From Verrucomicrobiales bacterium (GTDB taxonomy: Bacteria > Verrucomicrobiota > Verrucomicrobiia > Methylacidiphilales > JAAUTS01), in contig JAIRPN010000003.1 of the NCBI GenBank assembly GCA_031256975.1, positions 1-64,000 on the forward strand: a DNA stretch of 64,000 nt. The letters are read 5' to 3'. Positions within the stretch are counted from its first letter, which is position 1. Each line of letters begins with the position of its first letter. The position numbers and the translations under genes were made by a program. Positions 1-9,451 of the stretch are shown here, piece by piece. The notes beneath the pieces are model-generated. The model was given only the letters and a program-made list of their open reading frames with translations, was not told where the DNA came from and ran no database searches.

Positions 1-94
1 CCCTTTGGGAGGCTGCGAAGAGTGGCCGGTTAAGAAGCGGTAAAAAACCTGCAAGTCCTTGAAAATGAGAGACCTTGACAAACTGATCTGTTGT

Positions 95-142
95 TCGCGC
101 TCGCGCGCTCGCGCGCTCGCGCGCTCGCGCGCTCGCGCGCTC
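95..142. repeat. 8-bp tandem repeat, unit TCGCGCGC
   Basis: After a six-base partial unit, five perfect copies of TCGCGCGC follow at 101-140. The unit is almost self-complementary, so the tract can form hairpins or slip during replication. It lies in non-coding DNA about 370 bp upstream of the first gene. The pure GC content contrasts with the flanks. Copy number may vary between strains, which is an inference. Confidence 0.9.
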
Positions 143-509
143 CAAGCGTAGAGTTCTCTCCCTTCCTTCCAAAAACTCGCTCTCTTGTGTATACATTTTT
201 GCACAAAAGGAATGGGTATTAAACATTTTGCCACATTGTTCATTGTTGATGCCTGCCGGTTATGTTCCGCTTCAACCTGACAGGGACTCACTTCACGCCG
301 GCAGCGGCTGTTGTTTCAGTCAACCAAGCCTTGGTTTTCGGTCAGCCATGCGTTACTGCAACCTGACAGCAATTCGCTTCCTGCTGACAGTAACTTGTTT
401 CCAGTTCAACAGTGCGTTACTTCGCGCTTGTTATCCCTTTTGTCCGCCACGCCACAGGTCTTGGCGGCGGCACCTTAAACCCAACCCCTGAAAGGAAAAC
501 TCCCCCCGT
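143..509. other. Intergenic stretch without a convincing gene
   Basis: No open frame here looks like a protein. The word CAACCTGACAG occurs twice (around 275 and 360), and TGCCGG/CCGGCA arms enclose about 40 bases near 255-305. An AAAGGAAAA ribosome-binding site lies just before the gene at 510. The first 90 bases of the window also hold no recognisable feature. Confidence 0.5.
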
Positions 510-1223
510 ATGAACCCCAACCTCAACCGTCATCTCCCTCCCTATATGCCGCGCCAGGAAGCCTTGCTGCTGATCTGGATCGAACAATTCCTCAACGGCC
601 TCAAACCGATGCTCGGCCTGTTCCAGATCGAGCAGCAGGACTATGAGCAATATATGGAGGGTTTCGGGTCGCTCAAGAACGCCTACGACTGCCATGTCCA
701 CAGCGACGGCTTGGCGAAGGCCAACACCCGCTTCAAAGACTTGGTGTTCTATGATCGCAACCATTTGACGACAAGCGCGCCGCGCGAAGAAGGGGTAATC
801 TTCCCCGGAGTGAATACTCTCGAAGGCGGTTATGTCTGGCGACTGGCGGAACTGATCGAGGAAAAGATTTTACCCAATCCCGCCTGCTCGGAGGACATCA
901 AACGGCAGTTGCAAATCCTGCCGGTTGCCCATGCGGTGCCTTCGCCGGAACAACTGGTGGCGGAGCCGGACATCGTGTGCGACGGCTCCAAGGTCACGAT
1001 TCACACCACCATCCCCAAACCCGCCGACAGCCAGATCGTGCATGTGGACAAGCATGACGGCAAGGGCATGGTCAAGGAGCGGGAAACACCGAAGGCCAAC
1101 TGTGAATACCAGACCGAGTTGCCGGAAATAGAAACGTTGTGGACCTTCAAGGTGGCCCTGAGCATCAAGGGCCGCGAAGTCGGCACCGCTGCCTACGTCA
1201 ATGTGTTGGTCAAATGCACCTGA
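510..1223 (+). CDS. Hypothetical protein, 237 aa
   Basis: No family was recognised. The protein is soluble, with no signal peptide or membrane segment. Its first half is helical and rich in Gln, Leu and Glu. Its second half (about residues 150-237) looks beta-rich, with charged turns and a final valine-rich strand, perhaps an immunoglobulin-like fold. The start follows an AAAGGAAAA site at good spacing. Codon use resembles the neighbouring genes. It stands alone, about 200 bp before a large autotransporter, and nothing in the context points to a function. Confidence 0.7.
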   Translation: MNPNLNRHLPPYMPRQEALLLIWIEQFLNGLKPMLGLFQIEQQDYEQYMEGFGSLKNAYDCHVHSDGLAKANTRFKDLVFYDRNHLTTSAPREEGVIFPGVNTLEGGYVWRLAELIEEKILPNPACSEDIKRQLQILPVAHAVPSPEQLVAEPDIVCDGSKVTIHTTIPKPADSQIVHVDKHDGKGMVKERETPKANCEYQTELPEIETLWTFKVALSIKGREVGTAAYVNVLVKCT

Positions 1224-1380
1224 AAACATGCCCAGCCATCAAACCCCCTTGAAAACTGCCTGTTTTAGCGCCAAAGACGGTCAATCCACGCAGTTCATAT
1301 ATGAGTTTATGCAGTTGGCATAATTATTTTTGTCTATGTGACTATTGTACCACACAATATTAGCGGATTGAATACAAGTG

Positions 1381-1402
1381 CTTGTTAAGAACAAGAATTT
1401 TT
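1381..1402 (+). terminator. Small hairpin with T-run in the autotransporter leader
   Basis: CTTGTT and AACAAG form a six-base stem with a three-base loop, followed by AA and five T. It lies 23 bases before the start codon of the first autotransporter. The stem is weak, so it could be a leaky terminator, an attenuator, or chance in AT-rich leader DNA. A GAGGAG ribosome-binding site follows it. Confidence 0.3.
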
Positions 1403-1424
1403 AACAGAGTGAGGAGTAAAACAT

Positions 1425-4400
1425 ATGAAAAATAGTATTTATCTTAGATTGCTGACGTGTGTCTTCGTGTGTCTGGTGTCGGTTCCGGCGATTGCCGCGA
1501 CATGGACTGGAAACGCAAATGACCATAACTGGTTTACGGGCGGAAATTGGGACACGGGTTCCGTGCCCGGCCCGGGAAATACGGTTTATCTTACCGAGGA
1601 CTTGGCGACAATTAGCAGCGGGTCCTACACCTCGGTTGGAACCGTGACGGTGAACACCGGTGCCACTGGCAAGTTGACGGTTGATTCCAATGCCTTTCTG
1701 GATACGGGACTTTTTTACGTTGGTTCCGGTAGCGGGAATTCGGGAAAGATTCTGGTTGAGGAGGGTGCCACCATTTTTGCCAGTACGCTGCATGTCGGTT
1801 ACGACGGCGGATCGGGAGAGATCGAAATCAATGGTGGCGAGGTCAGGACTTCCTACTGGAATTTTTTAAATATCGGTTATTCAGGCTACGGGCAAGTTAC
1901 CGTCAATAATAACGGGCTGTTGAACAGTACCTGGGACATTAACGTCGGTTCCTACGGGACCGGAGTTTTGGTTGTCAATAGCGGCACGGCGCAAGCGGGG
2001 GCGGGGGGTTCCGACTGGGCGGTGATTATCGGCGGATATAGCAGCGGGGCTCCGGTGGGCAGCGGTACTGCGATCATTAACGGCGGTTTGTTGCAGGGTG
2101 GGGATTTTTATGTGGGGCGCAGCGGCACCGGCACATTGGAAATCAATAACGATGGCAAAGTCATCGTTTACGGTTGGGCAAAGATTGGCGGCGACACTTA
2201 TGAGGGCATGTACGGCACGGGTTATACCACGGTGAACGACCAGGGGGTGATGGAAACGAGGCAATCTCTTTATGTGGCCACCGGCGGCACGGCGGCTTTG
2301 ACCATCAATCAGCAAGGCCAGGTGTTAAACAAGGACAGCGCTTATATCGGTTACTACACCAGCGGCGTGGGGACTGTGACGGTCAATGACAATGGGTTGA
2401 TGGATAATCAAAATGATCTGCTGGTCGGTGTTTATGGCAGCGGCACGTTGGTCATGACCGGCGGCACGATTCGCAATGGCAGAAACGAGGTGATTGGCAG
2501 TGGCACGGGCTCGCAAGGTTCGGTGCTGGTCGGCGGCAGCGGCAATATGTACACGACCGGAACTTTGTATGTGGGCAATTCCGGCACCGGCAGGTTGACC
2601 GTGACGGACAATGGATTTGTGAGCAACGGCGGATTTGGCATTATCGGTACCGGCTCAAGCAGTACGGGTTCTGTTTTGGTGAGCGGGCAGGGCGAATGGC
2701 AGACTGCCGGGTTGTATGTTGGCAATTCGGGCAGCGGCATCCTGGAAATCAGCGGTAGCGGCAAGGTGAATAACACCGGCAGCGGCATAATCGGGGTTTA
2801 CGGCAAAGGAGTTGGGAGTGTCACCGTGACTGACCACGGGCAGTTGACGAGTAACGGGTTGTTTGTGGGCTATTCCGGCACTGGCAGTTTGAATGTGAAC
2901 GGGGGTGCGGTGCTTGTCGGGGGAACCGTTGTGGTCGCTGCAAATACCACAGCCAATGGTGCGATCACCCTGCGGAACGGAGGATTGCTGGCGGCCCAGG
3001 GCATTGTGAAGGGTTCCGGTGACGGCAGTCTTGATTTTGACGGCGGGGTGCTTTCCGCCTTGTCCGATAACAGCGATTTTATTGCCAATCTTGCCACGGT
3101 TGGCCTTGCTGGTGACGGCGGCACCATTAATACCAATGAATATAATATCTCGATCAACAATGTGTTTTCCGGCAGCGGTTCGCTTATCAAGCAAGGTTCC
3201 GGCACCCTGACGCTTGGCGCGGTCAACAGTTACACCGGAAATACCGTTGTCAGCGGAGGAGCCTTGGTGGCGGGGGTGCAGAATGCTATCGCCTCCAGCG
3301 GCGCGCTGATCATCCAGCAGGGCGCGCTATTTGACATGAATGGTCTCGACCAGAATGTCGGCCGATTGGTCAATGACGGTTTGGTGAATTTCTCGGCCAT
3401 TGGCAAGACTCTTACCGTCGATGGCGAGCTCAGTGGAAACGGCAGCTTCAAGATGGATGTCGATATTGCGGCAGGTTATGGTGACCGGATTGACGCGCTC
3501 GGTGTTGTCGATGGCAATCATCAATTACTTATCACTAATTTAAATAGTGACAACGTTACCGGCAACGAGGCCCCCCTGTTGGTGGTACAGACCACCAACG
3601 GAGTCGGCGCTTTCAGCGGCACCGCCGGCATCGGCATGTTCAATTACGCCTTGGAAAACGGCACAAAATTCAATTTGAGTGCCAACAACGGGTACCTCGG
3701 CCTGACTCACGAGGTTAGCTCCGGCGGTTCCAATGTACTCGCTGCGGCAGCGGCGCAAAGCATGGGCTGGCTGACACAGTTGGACACACTGGGCAAACGC
3801 ATGGGCGAGTTGCGCTTGAACCATGCAGCCAATCCCGCAAGCCTGACTGGCGGCTGGCTGGAGAATGCCTGGGTGAGAAGTTACGGGCAGCAGGTGAATT
3901 TTGGCAGCAAGGTTAGCGGCACCCCGTATCGGGAACAACTTTACGGCGTGGACTTGGGAACCGACAAGGCGTGGCAAATTGATGCTGAAAATCTGCTCTA
4001 CACCGGCGTGTTCATCGGCTACGGCAGCAGTGACCGTGACCTGCGTGACGGTTTCGGTTCGAACGGAAATACGGACAGCTATTATACCGGTTTCTATGGC
4101 ACCTGGCTGCACGACAGCGGCTGGTATGCCGATCTGGTCGGCAAGGCGCAATACTTTGACAACAGTTTCAACGCGCTGGATGCCAGCACCAATAGTACCA
4201 CCGGGGAATATAACAACTGGGGTATGGGTATCAGCTTGGAAGTGGGCAAGCAATTCAAGTTCAAGGACGGCTGGTTTGCCGAGCCACAGGCACAGATCAG
4301 CTACGTGCATTTCACCGACGCCAACTACCGGACCGGCGGCGACAATCAGTTTGCGGTCAGCCTGGGCGATGCCGACGTGGTGCAGTTCCGTGGCAGCTTG

Positions 4401-4676
4401 ATTCTGGGACGAACCATCACATTCGCCAAAAGCCAATCCATTATCCAGCCCTACATCAAGGTCGGCGGGGTGGAGCAGATCAGCAACGGCGGTTACGTGC
4501 GGGCCAGCGGCAGCGAATGGCGTCCGAATCTTGACGGAGCGAGGGGCGTGATTGGCGCGGGCATTGTTTACCAACTGGATGACCGCAACCAACTCCATTT
4601 CGACTACGAAGCCAGCTTTGGCGACAAATACGACAAACCCTGGGGATTAAACTTTGGCTACAGACACCAGTTTTGA
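1425..4676 (+). CDS. Autotransporter, PATR passenger and C-terminal beta-barrel, 1083 aa
   Basis: This is a type Va secreted surface protein. A signal peptide covers residues 1-24 and ends at AIA. The passenger (about 25-790) consists of repeated Gly/Ser/Thr/Asn-rich beta strands of the kind NSGTGxLTVTDNG, expected to form a right-handed beta-helix. One clear autotransporter-associated beta-strand repeat lies near residue 586 (KQGSGTLTLGAVNSYTG). The last 270-280 residues form the outer-membrane barrel, which ends in the terminal Phe typical of BAM substrates. The start has a GAGGAG site. The gene is a tandem paralogue of the next one, and their last 50 residues are nearly identical. The ligand or role of the passenger is unknown. 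Adhesion or surface structure is only an inference. Confidence 0.92.
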   Translation: MKNSIYLRLLTCVFVCLVSVPAIAATWTGNANDHNWFTGGNWDTGSVPGPGNTVYLTEDLATISSGSYTSVGTVTVNTGATGKLTVDSNAFLDTGLFYVGSGSGNSGKILVEEGATIFASTLHVGYDGGSGEIEINGGEVRTSYWNFLNIGYSGYGQVTVNNNGLLNSTWDINVGSYGTGVLVVNSGTAQAGAGGSDWAVIIGGYSSGAPVGSGTAIINGGLLQGGDFYVGRSGTGTLEINNDGKVIVYGWAKIGGDTYEGMYGTGYTTVNDQGVMETRQSLYVATGGTAALTINQQGQVLNKDSAYIGYYTSGVGTVTVNDNGLMDNQNDLLVGVYGSGTLVMTGGTIRNGRNEVIGSGTGSQGSVLVGGSGNMYTTGTLYVGNSGTGRLTVTDNGFVSNGGFGIIGTGSSSTGSVLVSGQGEWQTAGLYVGNSGSGILEISGSGKVNNTGSGIIGVYGKGVGSVTVTDHGQLTSNGLFVGYSGTGSLNVNGGAVLVGGTVVVAANTTANGAITLRNGGLLAAQGIVKGSGDGSLDFDGGVLSALSDNSDFIANLATVGLAGDGGTINTNEYNISINNVFSGSGSLIKQGSGTLTLGAVNSYTGNTVVSGGALVAGVQNAIASSGALIIQQGALFDMNGLDQNVGRLVNDGLVNFSAIGKTLTVDGELSGNGSFKMDVDIAAGYGDRIDALGVVDGNHQLLITNLNSDNVTGNEAPLLVVQTTNGVGAFSGTAGIGMFNYALENGTKFNLSANNGYLGLTHEVSSGGSNVLAAAAAQSMGWLTQLDTLGKRMGELRLNHAANPASLTGGWLENAWVRSYGQQVNFGSKVSGTPYREQLYGVDLGTDKAWQIDAENLLYTGVFIGYGSSDRDLRDGFGSNGNTDSYYTGFYGTWLHDSGWYADLVGKAQYFDNSFNALDASTNSTTGEYNNWGMGISLEVGKQFKFKDGWFAEPQAQISYVHFTDANYRTGGDNQFAVSLGDADVVQFRGSLILGRTITFAKSQSIIQPYIKVGGVEQISNGGYVRASGSEWRPNLDGARGVIGAGIVYQLDDRNQLHFDYEASFGDKYDKPWGLNFGYRHQF

Positions 4677-4689
4677 AGCAATACATTCA

Positions 4690-4762
4690 ACGCGGAGGCG
4701 CGGAGTTTGCTGAGGTTCTATTTAAATTAAAATAATCTCCGTGTTCTCTGCGCCTTTGCGGT
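4690..4762. repeat. Palindromic 3' element after autotransporter 1
   Basis: AGGCGC (4696-4701) pairs with GCGCCT (4750-4755), and GGAG (4702-4705) pairs with CTCC (4737-4740), around an AT-rich loop. The segment from the stop codon to the left arm matches the segment after autotransporter 2. The right half (CTCCGTGTTCTCTGCGCCTT) resembles a short dispersed repeat that I recall from many environmental genomes; that is memory and was not checked. Possible roles are mRNA 3' protection or weak termination. Confidence 0.55.
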
Positions 4763-4916
4763 TGGTCATCCGTCGTTGCATTGATTACGCGTTGAAGAAG
4801 TTCGTTAGCGAGGAGGTCAACATCCTGACATTAAAATAGGCTTTGTTTCGAGGTATTTTTATGATACAACGTGAGAATTATGTATATAAAGTATAATACA
4901 ATGAAAATTACCCCTT
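4763..4916. promoter_or_regulatory. AT-rich leader of autotransporter 2
   Basis: This is the likely promoter region of the second autotransporter. It contains TATATAAAGTATAATACA just before the gene, with TATAAT-like boxes but no convincing -35 box. There is a second ATG at 4900 in another frame, with near-repeated bases ATGAAAAT at 4900 and ATGAAAAT at 4917. The true start is taken as 4917 because only that frame gives a signal peptide. No clear Shine-Dalgarno sequence is visible. A GTTAGCG word sits at 4804. Confidence 0.4.
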
Positions 4917-7900
4917 ATGAAAATAAATACTGTAGAAATCATCCGGACGCCGGCCTGCCTTGCGGCGGTGGTGCTGGTATCCATCCTGTTTAGGCCCAGT
5001 CCCGCTGCCGCGCAAGCCTACTGGAACGTTTCCGGCACCGGTGATTGGAATATTGATGCCAACTGGAGCGGCAACATCACTCCCGACATCTCCGGCACGG
5101 CTATTATCAACAACTCTGGTACTGCCGTCATCCTTTCCGGCAGTTCCGGCCAATCCGACACTGTTTACGTGGGTTATTCCTCAGGCAGTAACGGTGGTCT
5201 CCTCATCAGTGGTTCACTCAGTGGTAAAGCCGGTTATATCGGCTACAATTCCGGTGCCAATGGCACAGTCGTGGTAAATGGAGCCGGTTACTGGGCCGCC
5301 ACCGGGAATGCTTTCGGCTCACTCTATGTTGGTTACAGTGGTACCGGAAATTTGACAATTACCGACAGCGGTTCGTTGCAAGCCATTGGTAACAGTTTTA
5401 TCGGCAGCAATAACACCGGAGTTGGCACCGTGACGGTCAACGGCTCGGGCTATTGGAATAGCGGTAATAGTAGTAGTGTTATTTATGTCGGTAATAGTGG
5501 CAGTGGTTCGCTGGTCATTGCCGACAGTGGTTCCGTAAATAGTGCAGGCAACATCTTCGTTGCTTACGCTGGCATTTCTGTTGGCAGCATAACTGTCACG
5601 GATTCCGGTTACTTGAACAATAATTCCGCCTATCTGAATATCGGCTATTCCGGTACCGCCACGCTGACTATCGCAGGCAGCGGCTCTGTGCGCGATAGCA
5701 CCGCCTATCTTGCCGCCAGTAATAACAGCGTCGGCAGCGCAACCATCAGCGGTTCCGGTTTCTGGAATAATACCAATACCCTGAGTATCGGTAATTACGG
5801 TACCGGCACCCTGGTTATCAACGAGAGCGGTTCCGTGAACAGTGCCACCGGTTACATCGGTACCAATGCCGTTGGTGTTGGCAGCGCGGCCGTCAGCGGC
5901 TCCGCATTTTGGAGTAATTCCGGCAACCTTTACGTTGGTTACTCCGGCACCGGCAGTCTAACAGTCACCGAAAGCGGCAGTATCCGTGTCGGGGGCACCA
6001 CTTTTATCGGCTACGGAGCTAGTGGTACCGGCGCCTTGAATCTGCAAGGCGGGCTGTTGGCCACGCGGGGAATCTCCAAAGGGCAGGGGAATGCCACTCT
6101 TAATCTCAACGGCAGTACCATTGTTGCCTTGGTCAATAACAACAACTTTTTCAACAACCTCGGCGATCTTGTTCTCAACGGCAGCGGTGTTGATGCCGGA
6201 CAAAGCACCCTGAAATTCGACACTAACGGCTACACCGTCACCGCCACCAACAATTTCAGTTTCACCGGCAGCAACCGCGCCTTTGAAAAAACCGGTGCGG
6301 GTACCCTGACCCTCAGCGGCAGCAGTGACTTGGGCGCCAGCGGCAACCTTTATGCCAACGGCGGTACTCTTGCCATTACCAAGTACTTGCGGAGTTGGTA
6401 CGGCTACATCGGCGAACTGGCGGGCCAAAGCGCCGCCGTCACTGTCAGTGGCACTTGGAGGAACACCGACAACCTCGTCGGTGGTAATCTCTATATTGGC
6501 GACTCAGGAACCGGCAATCTGACGATCACCGGCAACGGTTTGGTCACGAACAGCGAGGGTTTTATCGGCAACAATAACACCGGGGTTGGCTCTGTGACGG
6601 TGAGCGGCAACGGTTACTGGAACAACGACGGCGGCGGCTTCAATGTTGGCTATTCCGGCACCGGCAGTCTGACAATCACCGACAGCGGCTCGGTCAACGG
6701 TAACTATGGTTACATCGGCCATGACACCAACTCTAACGGCAGCGTGACGGTGAGTGGCAGCGGTTATTGGAACAACAACGGCGGCTCCCTTTACGTTGGT
6801 TACTCAGGCACCGGCAATCTGACAATCACCGACAGCGGTTCGGTCAGTGACCAGAGGGGTTACATCGGCCACGAAGACACCGGAGTGGGCACTGTGACCG
6901 TGAGCGGCTCGGGCTATTGGAATAATAGAGACGGCCTCTACGTGGGTGGCTACTTCGGCAGCGGTAGTCTGCTCATCACCGACAGCGGCTCGGTCAGCAG
7001 TAACTATAGTTACATCGGCGTCTATAACAAAGGTGCTGCGACAGTGAGCGGCAGCGGCTATTGGCAAAGCGCGAACACCCTCTATGTCGGCTACGTAAGC
7101 AGCGGCAGCCTGTCCATCCGGGACTGGGGCCGGGTCAACGCTGACGAGATCTATTCACAGAGCTCCCTCGGCACCCTCGACGTGACGCTCACGGACGGTC
7201 GCACCAGCGCTTACATTACTTCCGGCACCGCCATTCTGGACGGCACCTTGAACCTGAGCGGCGTCAGTGGCACCGTGCCGCAGACAGCCAGTGAAATAGG
7301 CAACGATCGCGTCCTGATTCTGGCAACCACCGATGGCATCGGCGGGGACTTTGCCAACATCATCATTGGCGGCGGCACTAGCACCGCGGACTACGCCACC
7401 ATCACCGCCGCCAAGAGCGCGGACGGCAAGAACTACGAGGCCGGGCTGTACCTGACCTGGTACACCGGCACCGCCACCGCCCACGGCAATTTCACTGTGG
7501 AGGGGACCTTCACCGTTGATCTGCCGCTGGTAGACCAGAACGCTGTCAACCAATCAGGCTGGGATGGCAAGAGCCTGACCAAGCTCGGCGACGGCACGCT
7601 GGTACTCAGTGCCAGCAACAGTTACAGCGGCGGCACGCTGATCGACAGCGGCACCCTCGTCGCCCAGGACGCCAACGCGCTTGGCAGCGGCACCGTGGGC
7701 CTGCACAGTGTCCTTGACCTGGATTTCACCGGCACGCTGAACAGCGGCAACCTGCTGTCGGGTACCGGCAGCCTGAACGTCCTGCAAGACGTGACCCTTG
7801 GCCACGCCAACGACGATTTCACCGGTCACACCACCGTCCTTGAAAATAGCAACCTGAGCCTCGGGGTGAGCAATGCCATTCAGCATAGCAGCGTGACCGT

Positions 7901-9233
7901 GAACAACGGCGGGGTTCTCAACCTCGGCGGTTTCAATCAAACAGTGGCGAACCTGACCAACAACGGGTTGGTGGACTTCAACCAGCTTGGCAAGAAGCTC
8001 ACGGTCACCGGGAACCTGGGTGGCAACGGTGACTTCCGCATCGACACCGACATCGCCGCCGGCACCGCCGACACCATCGAAGTGCAGGGGAGCAGCAGCG
8101 GCGACCACCGCCTGCTCATCACCAACTTGGGCAATACCCCCACCGGCAAGGAACAAGCCTTGCTGCTGGTGAACACCGCCGACGGTATCGCCACCTTCAG
8201 CGGCAGCGTGGGAGTCGGCATGTTCGACTATACCGTGCTCAACGGCGCAGCCCTCAATCTGGACGCAAGCGACTGGTATCTGTCCTTGGTCAGTTCGCAA
8301 CCGAGCAGTACCGGCGATGCGGTCTTGAATACCGCCGCGGCCATCAGTGGCTTTTGGTTCACGCAGATGGACAACCTGAACAAGCGCATGGGCGAGCTTC
8401 GCTATAACGACACCCTTCGACAAGCTCAGGGTGAGCGGGGTTTGGTGGAAAACGTCTGGGTGAGAAGCTATGGACAGCAAGTCAACCTCAATACCGGCAT
8501 TAGCGGCGTGAAGGGTTTCAGCGAAACGCAGTACGGTGTCGACCTCGGCACCGACAAGGCATGGTTGTTAGATAACAACAACACCCTCTACACCGGGGTC
8601 TTCGCCGGATACGGCGGTGCGGATAGAGATTTTCACAGCGGCTATAACGGTTCTACTGACAGCGGCTACGGCGGCTTGTACGGGACCTGGATCAATAAGG
8701 ATGGCTGGTACGCCGATGCCGTCGCCAAGGGCCAATACTTTGACACCAGTTTTGACGGGGAAGACCACGGTTCTTATAACAGCTACGGTGTTGGACTAAG
8801 CCTCGAACTGGGCAGGCAATTCCAATTCGCCGACGGTTGGTTTGCCGAGCCAAGCGTGCAAGTCAGTTATCTCCACTTGATGAACGATAATTACGCCACT
8901 ACGCAGGGCACGGAGGTGGACCTGAGCGACGCCGACGTTATTCAATTCTACGGTGGTGCCAGGTTAGGGCGGAACATCAAGCTGAACGACAAAGGCTGGC
9001 TGCAACCCTACGTCAAAGTGGGCGGCATCCAACAAATCAGCAGTGGCGGGCAGGTCCGCGCCGAAGGCGATGAATGGCGGCCTACCACCGATGGAGCCAG
9101 AGGTGTGATCGGCGCGGGCATCGTTTATCAATTCACCGACGCCGACCAACTGCACCTCGATTACGAGGCCAGCTTTGGCGATAAGTACGACAAGCCGTGG
9201 GGCCTGAACTTCGGCTATAGACATCAGTTTTGA
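4917..9233 (+). CDS. Autotransporter, repeat-rich passenger and beta-barrel, 1438 aa
   Basis: This is the larger paralogue of the preceding gene. A signal peptide of about 35 residues ends at AAAQA. The passenger has two blocks of beta-helix repeats (about residues 85-370 and 520-750) built from strings such as SGSGYWNN, LYVGYSGTG and LTITDSGSV. Autotransporter-associated beta-strand repeats lie near residues 456 and 887. The barrel covers about 1170-1438 and ends in GYRHQF, as in the first gene. Between passenger and barrel, ten residues (TLRQAQGERG) are encoded by an inserted short palindromic repeat that the paralogue lacks. The two genes probably arose by tandem duplication followed by passenger expansion. 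The passenger target is unknown. Confidence 0.92.
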   Translation: MKINTVEIIRTPACLAAVVLVSILFRPSPAAAQAYWNVSGTGDWNIDANWSGNITPDISGTAIINNSGTAVILSGSSGQSDTVYVGYSSGSNGGLLISGSLSGKAGYIGYNSGANGTVVVNGAGYWAATGNAFGSLYVGYSGTGNLTITDSGSLQAIGNSFIGSNNTGVGTVTVNGSGYWNSGNSSSVIYVGNSGSGSLVIADSGSVNSAGNIFVAYAGISVGSITVTDSGYLNNNSAYLNIGYSGTATLTIAGSGSVRDSTAYLAASNNSVGSATISGSGFWNNTNTLSIGNYGTGTLVINESGSVNSATGYIGTNAVGVGSAAVSGSAFWSNSGNLYVGYSGTGSLTVTESGSIRVGGTTFIGYGASGTGALNLQGGLLATRGISKGQGNATLNLNGSTIVALVNNNNFFNNLGDLVLNGSGVDAGQSTLKFDTNGYTVTATNNFSFTGSNRAFEKTGAGTLTLSGSSDLGASGNLYANGGTLAITKYLRSWYGYIGELAGQSAAVTVSGTWRNTDNLVGGNLYIGDSGTGNLTITGNGLVTNSEGFIGNNNTGVGSVTVSGNGYWNNDGGGFNVGYSGTGSLTITDSGSVNGNYGYIGHDTNSNGSVTVSGSGYWNNNGGSLYVGYSGTGNLTITDSGSVSDQRGYIGHEDTGVGTVTVSGSGYWNNRDGLYVGGYFGSGSLLITDSGSVSSNYSYIGVYNKGAATVSGSGYWQSANTLYVGYVSSGSLSIRDWGRVNADEIYSQSSLGTLDVTLTDGRTSAYITSGTAILDGTLNLSGVSGTVPQTASEIGNDRVLILATTDGIGGDFANIIIGGGTSTADYATITAAKSADGKNYEAGLYLTWYTGTATAHGNFTVEGTFTVDLPLVDQNAVNQSGWDGKSLTKLGDGTLVLSASNSYSGGTLIDSGTLVAQDANALGSGTVGLHSVLDLDFTGTLNSGNLLSGTGSLNVLQDVTLGHANDDFTGHTTVLENSNLSLGVSNAIQHSSVTVNNGGVLNLGGFNQTVANLTNNGLVDFNQLGKKLTVTGNLGGNGDFRIDTDIAAGTADTIEVQGSSSGDHRLLITNLGNTPTGKEQALLLVNTADGIATFSGSVGVGMFDYTVLNGAALNLDASDWYLSLVSSQPSSTGDAVLNTAAAISGFWFTQMDNLNKRMGELRYNDTLRQAQGERGLVENVWVRSYGQQVNLNTGISGVKGFSETQYGVDLGTDKAWLLDNNNTLYTGVFAGYGGADRDFHSGYNGSTDSGYGGLYGTWINKDGWYADAVAKGQYFDTSFDGEDHGSYNSYGVGLSLELGRQFQFADGWFAEPSVQVSYLHLMNDNYATTQGTEVDLSDADVIQFYGGARLGRNIKLNDKGWLQPYVKVGGIQQISSGGQVRAEGDEWRPTTDGARGVIGAGIVYQFTDADQLHLDYEASFGDKYDKPWGLNFGYRHQF
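6490..7110 (+). repeat. Coding repeat block in autotransporter 2 passenger
   Basis: Four to five successive units of about 45 codons each carry GYIG..TGVGSVTVSGSGYWNN, then YVGYSGTGNLTITDSGSV. DNA identity between neighbouring units is high, for example the near-identical stretches around 6650 and 6795, which suggests recent internal duplication or gene conversion. The block could expand or shrink by recombination. A more diverged block of the same type lies at about 5170-6030. Confidence 0.75.
8412..8438. repeat. In-frame short palindromic repeat (REP-like)
   Basis: The sequence ACCCTTCGACAAGCTCAGGG followed by TGAGCGG contains the palindrome CCCTTCGACAAGCTCAGGG (imperfect). I recall this as a very common dispersed bacterial repeat; that was not checked here. 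It is inserted in frame and encodes TLRQAQGERG in the linker before the beta-barrel. The paralogous gene has unrelated residues at this point. No second copy was found in this window. Confidence 0.7.
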
Positions 9234-9255
9234 AGCAACACATTCACCGCTGAGG

Positions 9256-9309
9256 CGCGGAGAACGAGGAGATTATTTTAATTTAAATAAAACCTCGGCG
9301 AACTCCGCG
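9256..9309. repeat. Palindromic 3' element after autotransporter 2
   Basis: CGCGGAG (9256-9262) pairs with CTCCGCG (9303-9309), and an inner GAGG pairs with CCTC around an AT-rich loop. It is the counterpart of the element after autotransporter 1, so the duplicated unit runs past the stop codons. It probably forms a stable hairpin at the mRNA 3' end. Confidence 0.6.
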
Positions 9310-9345
9310 ATTCGGCATGAGATTCTGAAACTCTTTCCCGCAGAG

Positions 9346-9451
9346 CAATTGGCAGGTTTAAGTTCCCCTTATCCTGCCGTTGCCACGATGAAAAGTAAGG
9401 CGGCAGCTGCACACCGCCTCTCATAACCCCGCGAAAGCGGGAAGCAAAGGC
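9346..9451 (+). ncRNA. Candidate structured RNA, three hairpins before a terminator
   Basis: Three hairpins follow each other: GGCAGG/CCTGCC with flanking CAA/TTG (9346-9382), AGGCGG/CCGCCT (9398-9419), and CCCGC-GAAA-GCGGG with a GNRA-type loop (9428-9441). An intrinsic terminator for the plus strand follows directly. No open frame covers the region. It could be a small RNA, the structured 3' UTR of the autotransporter mRNA, or a fragment of a known RNA family that I do not recognise. SRP RNA and c-di-GMP riboswitch cores were looked for and not found. Confidence 0.35.

Noticed and set aside
228-491. Plus-strand ORF of 87 codons at the left edge
   Set aside because: Composition is not protein-like, it has no ribosome-binding site, and a real gene follows immediately.
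3540-4598. Long antisense frames inside the autotransporter genes
   Set aside because: They mirror the Gly/Thr-rich coding repeats of the real genes and show no ribosome-binding sites or domains.
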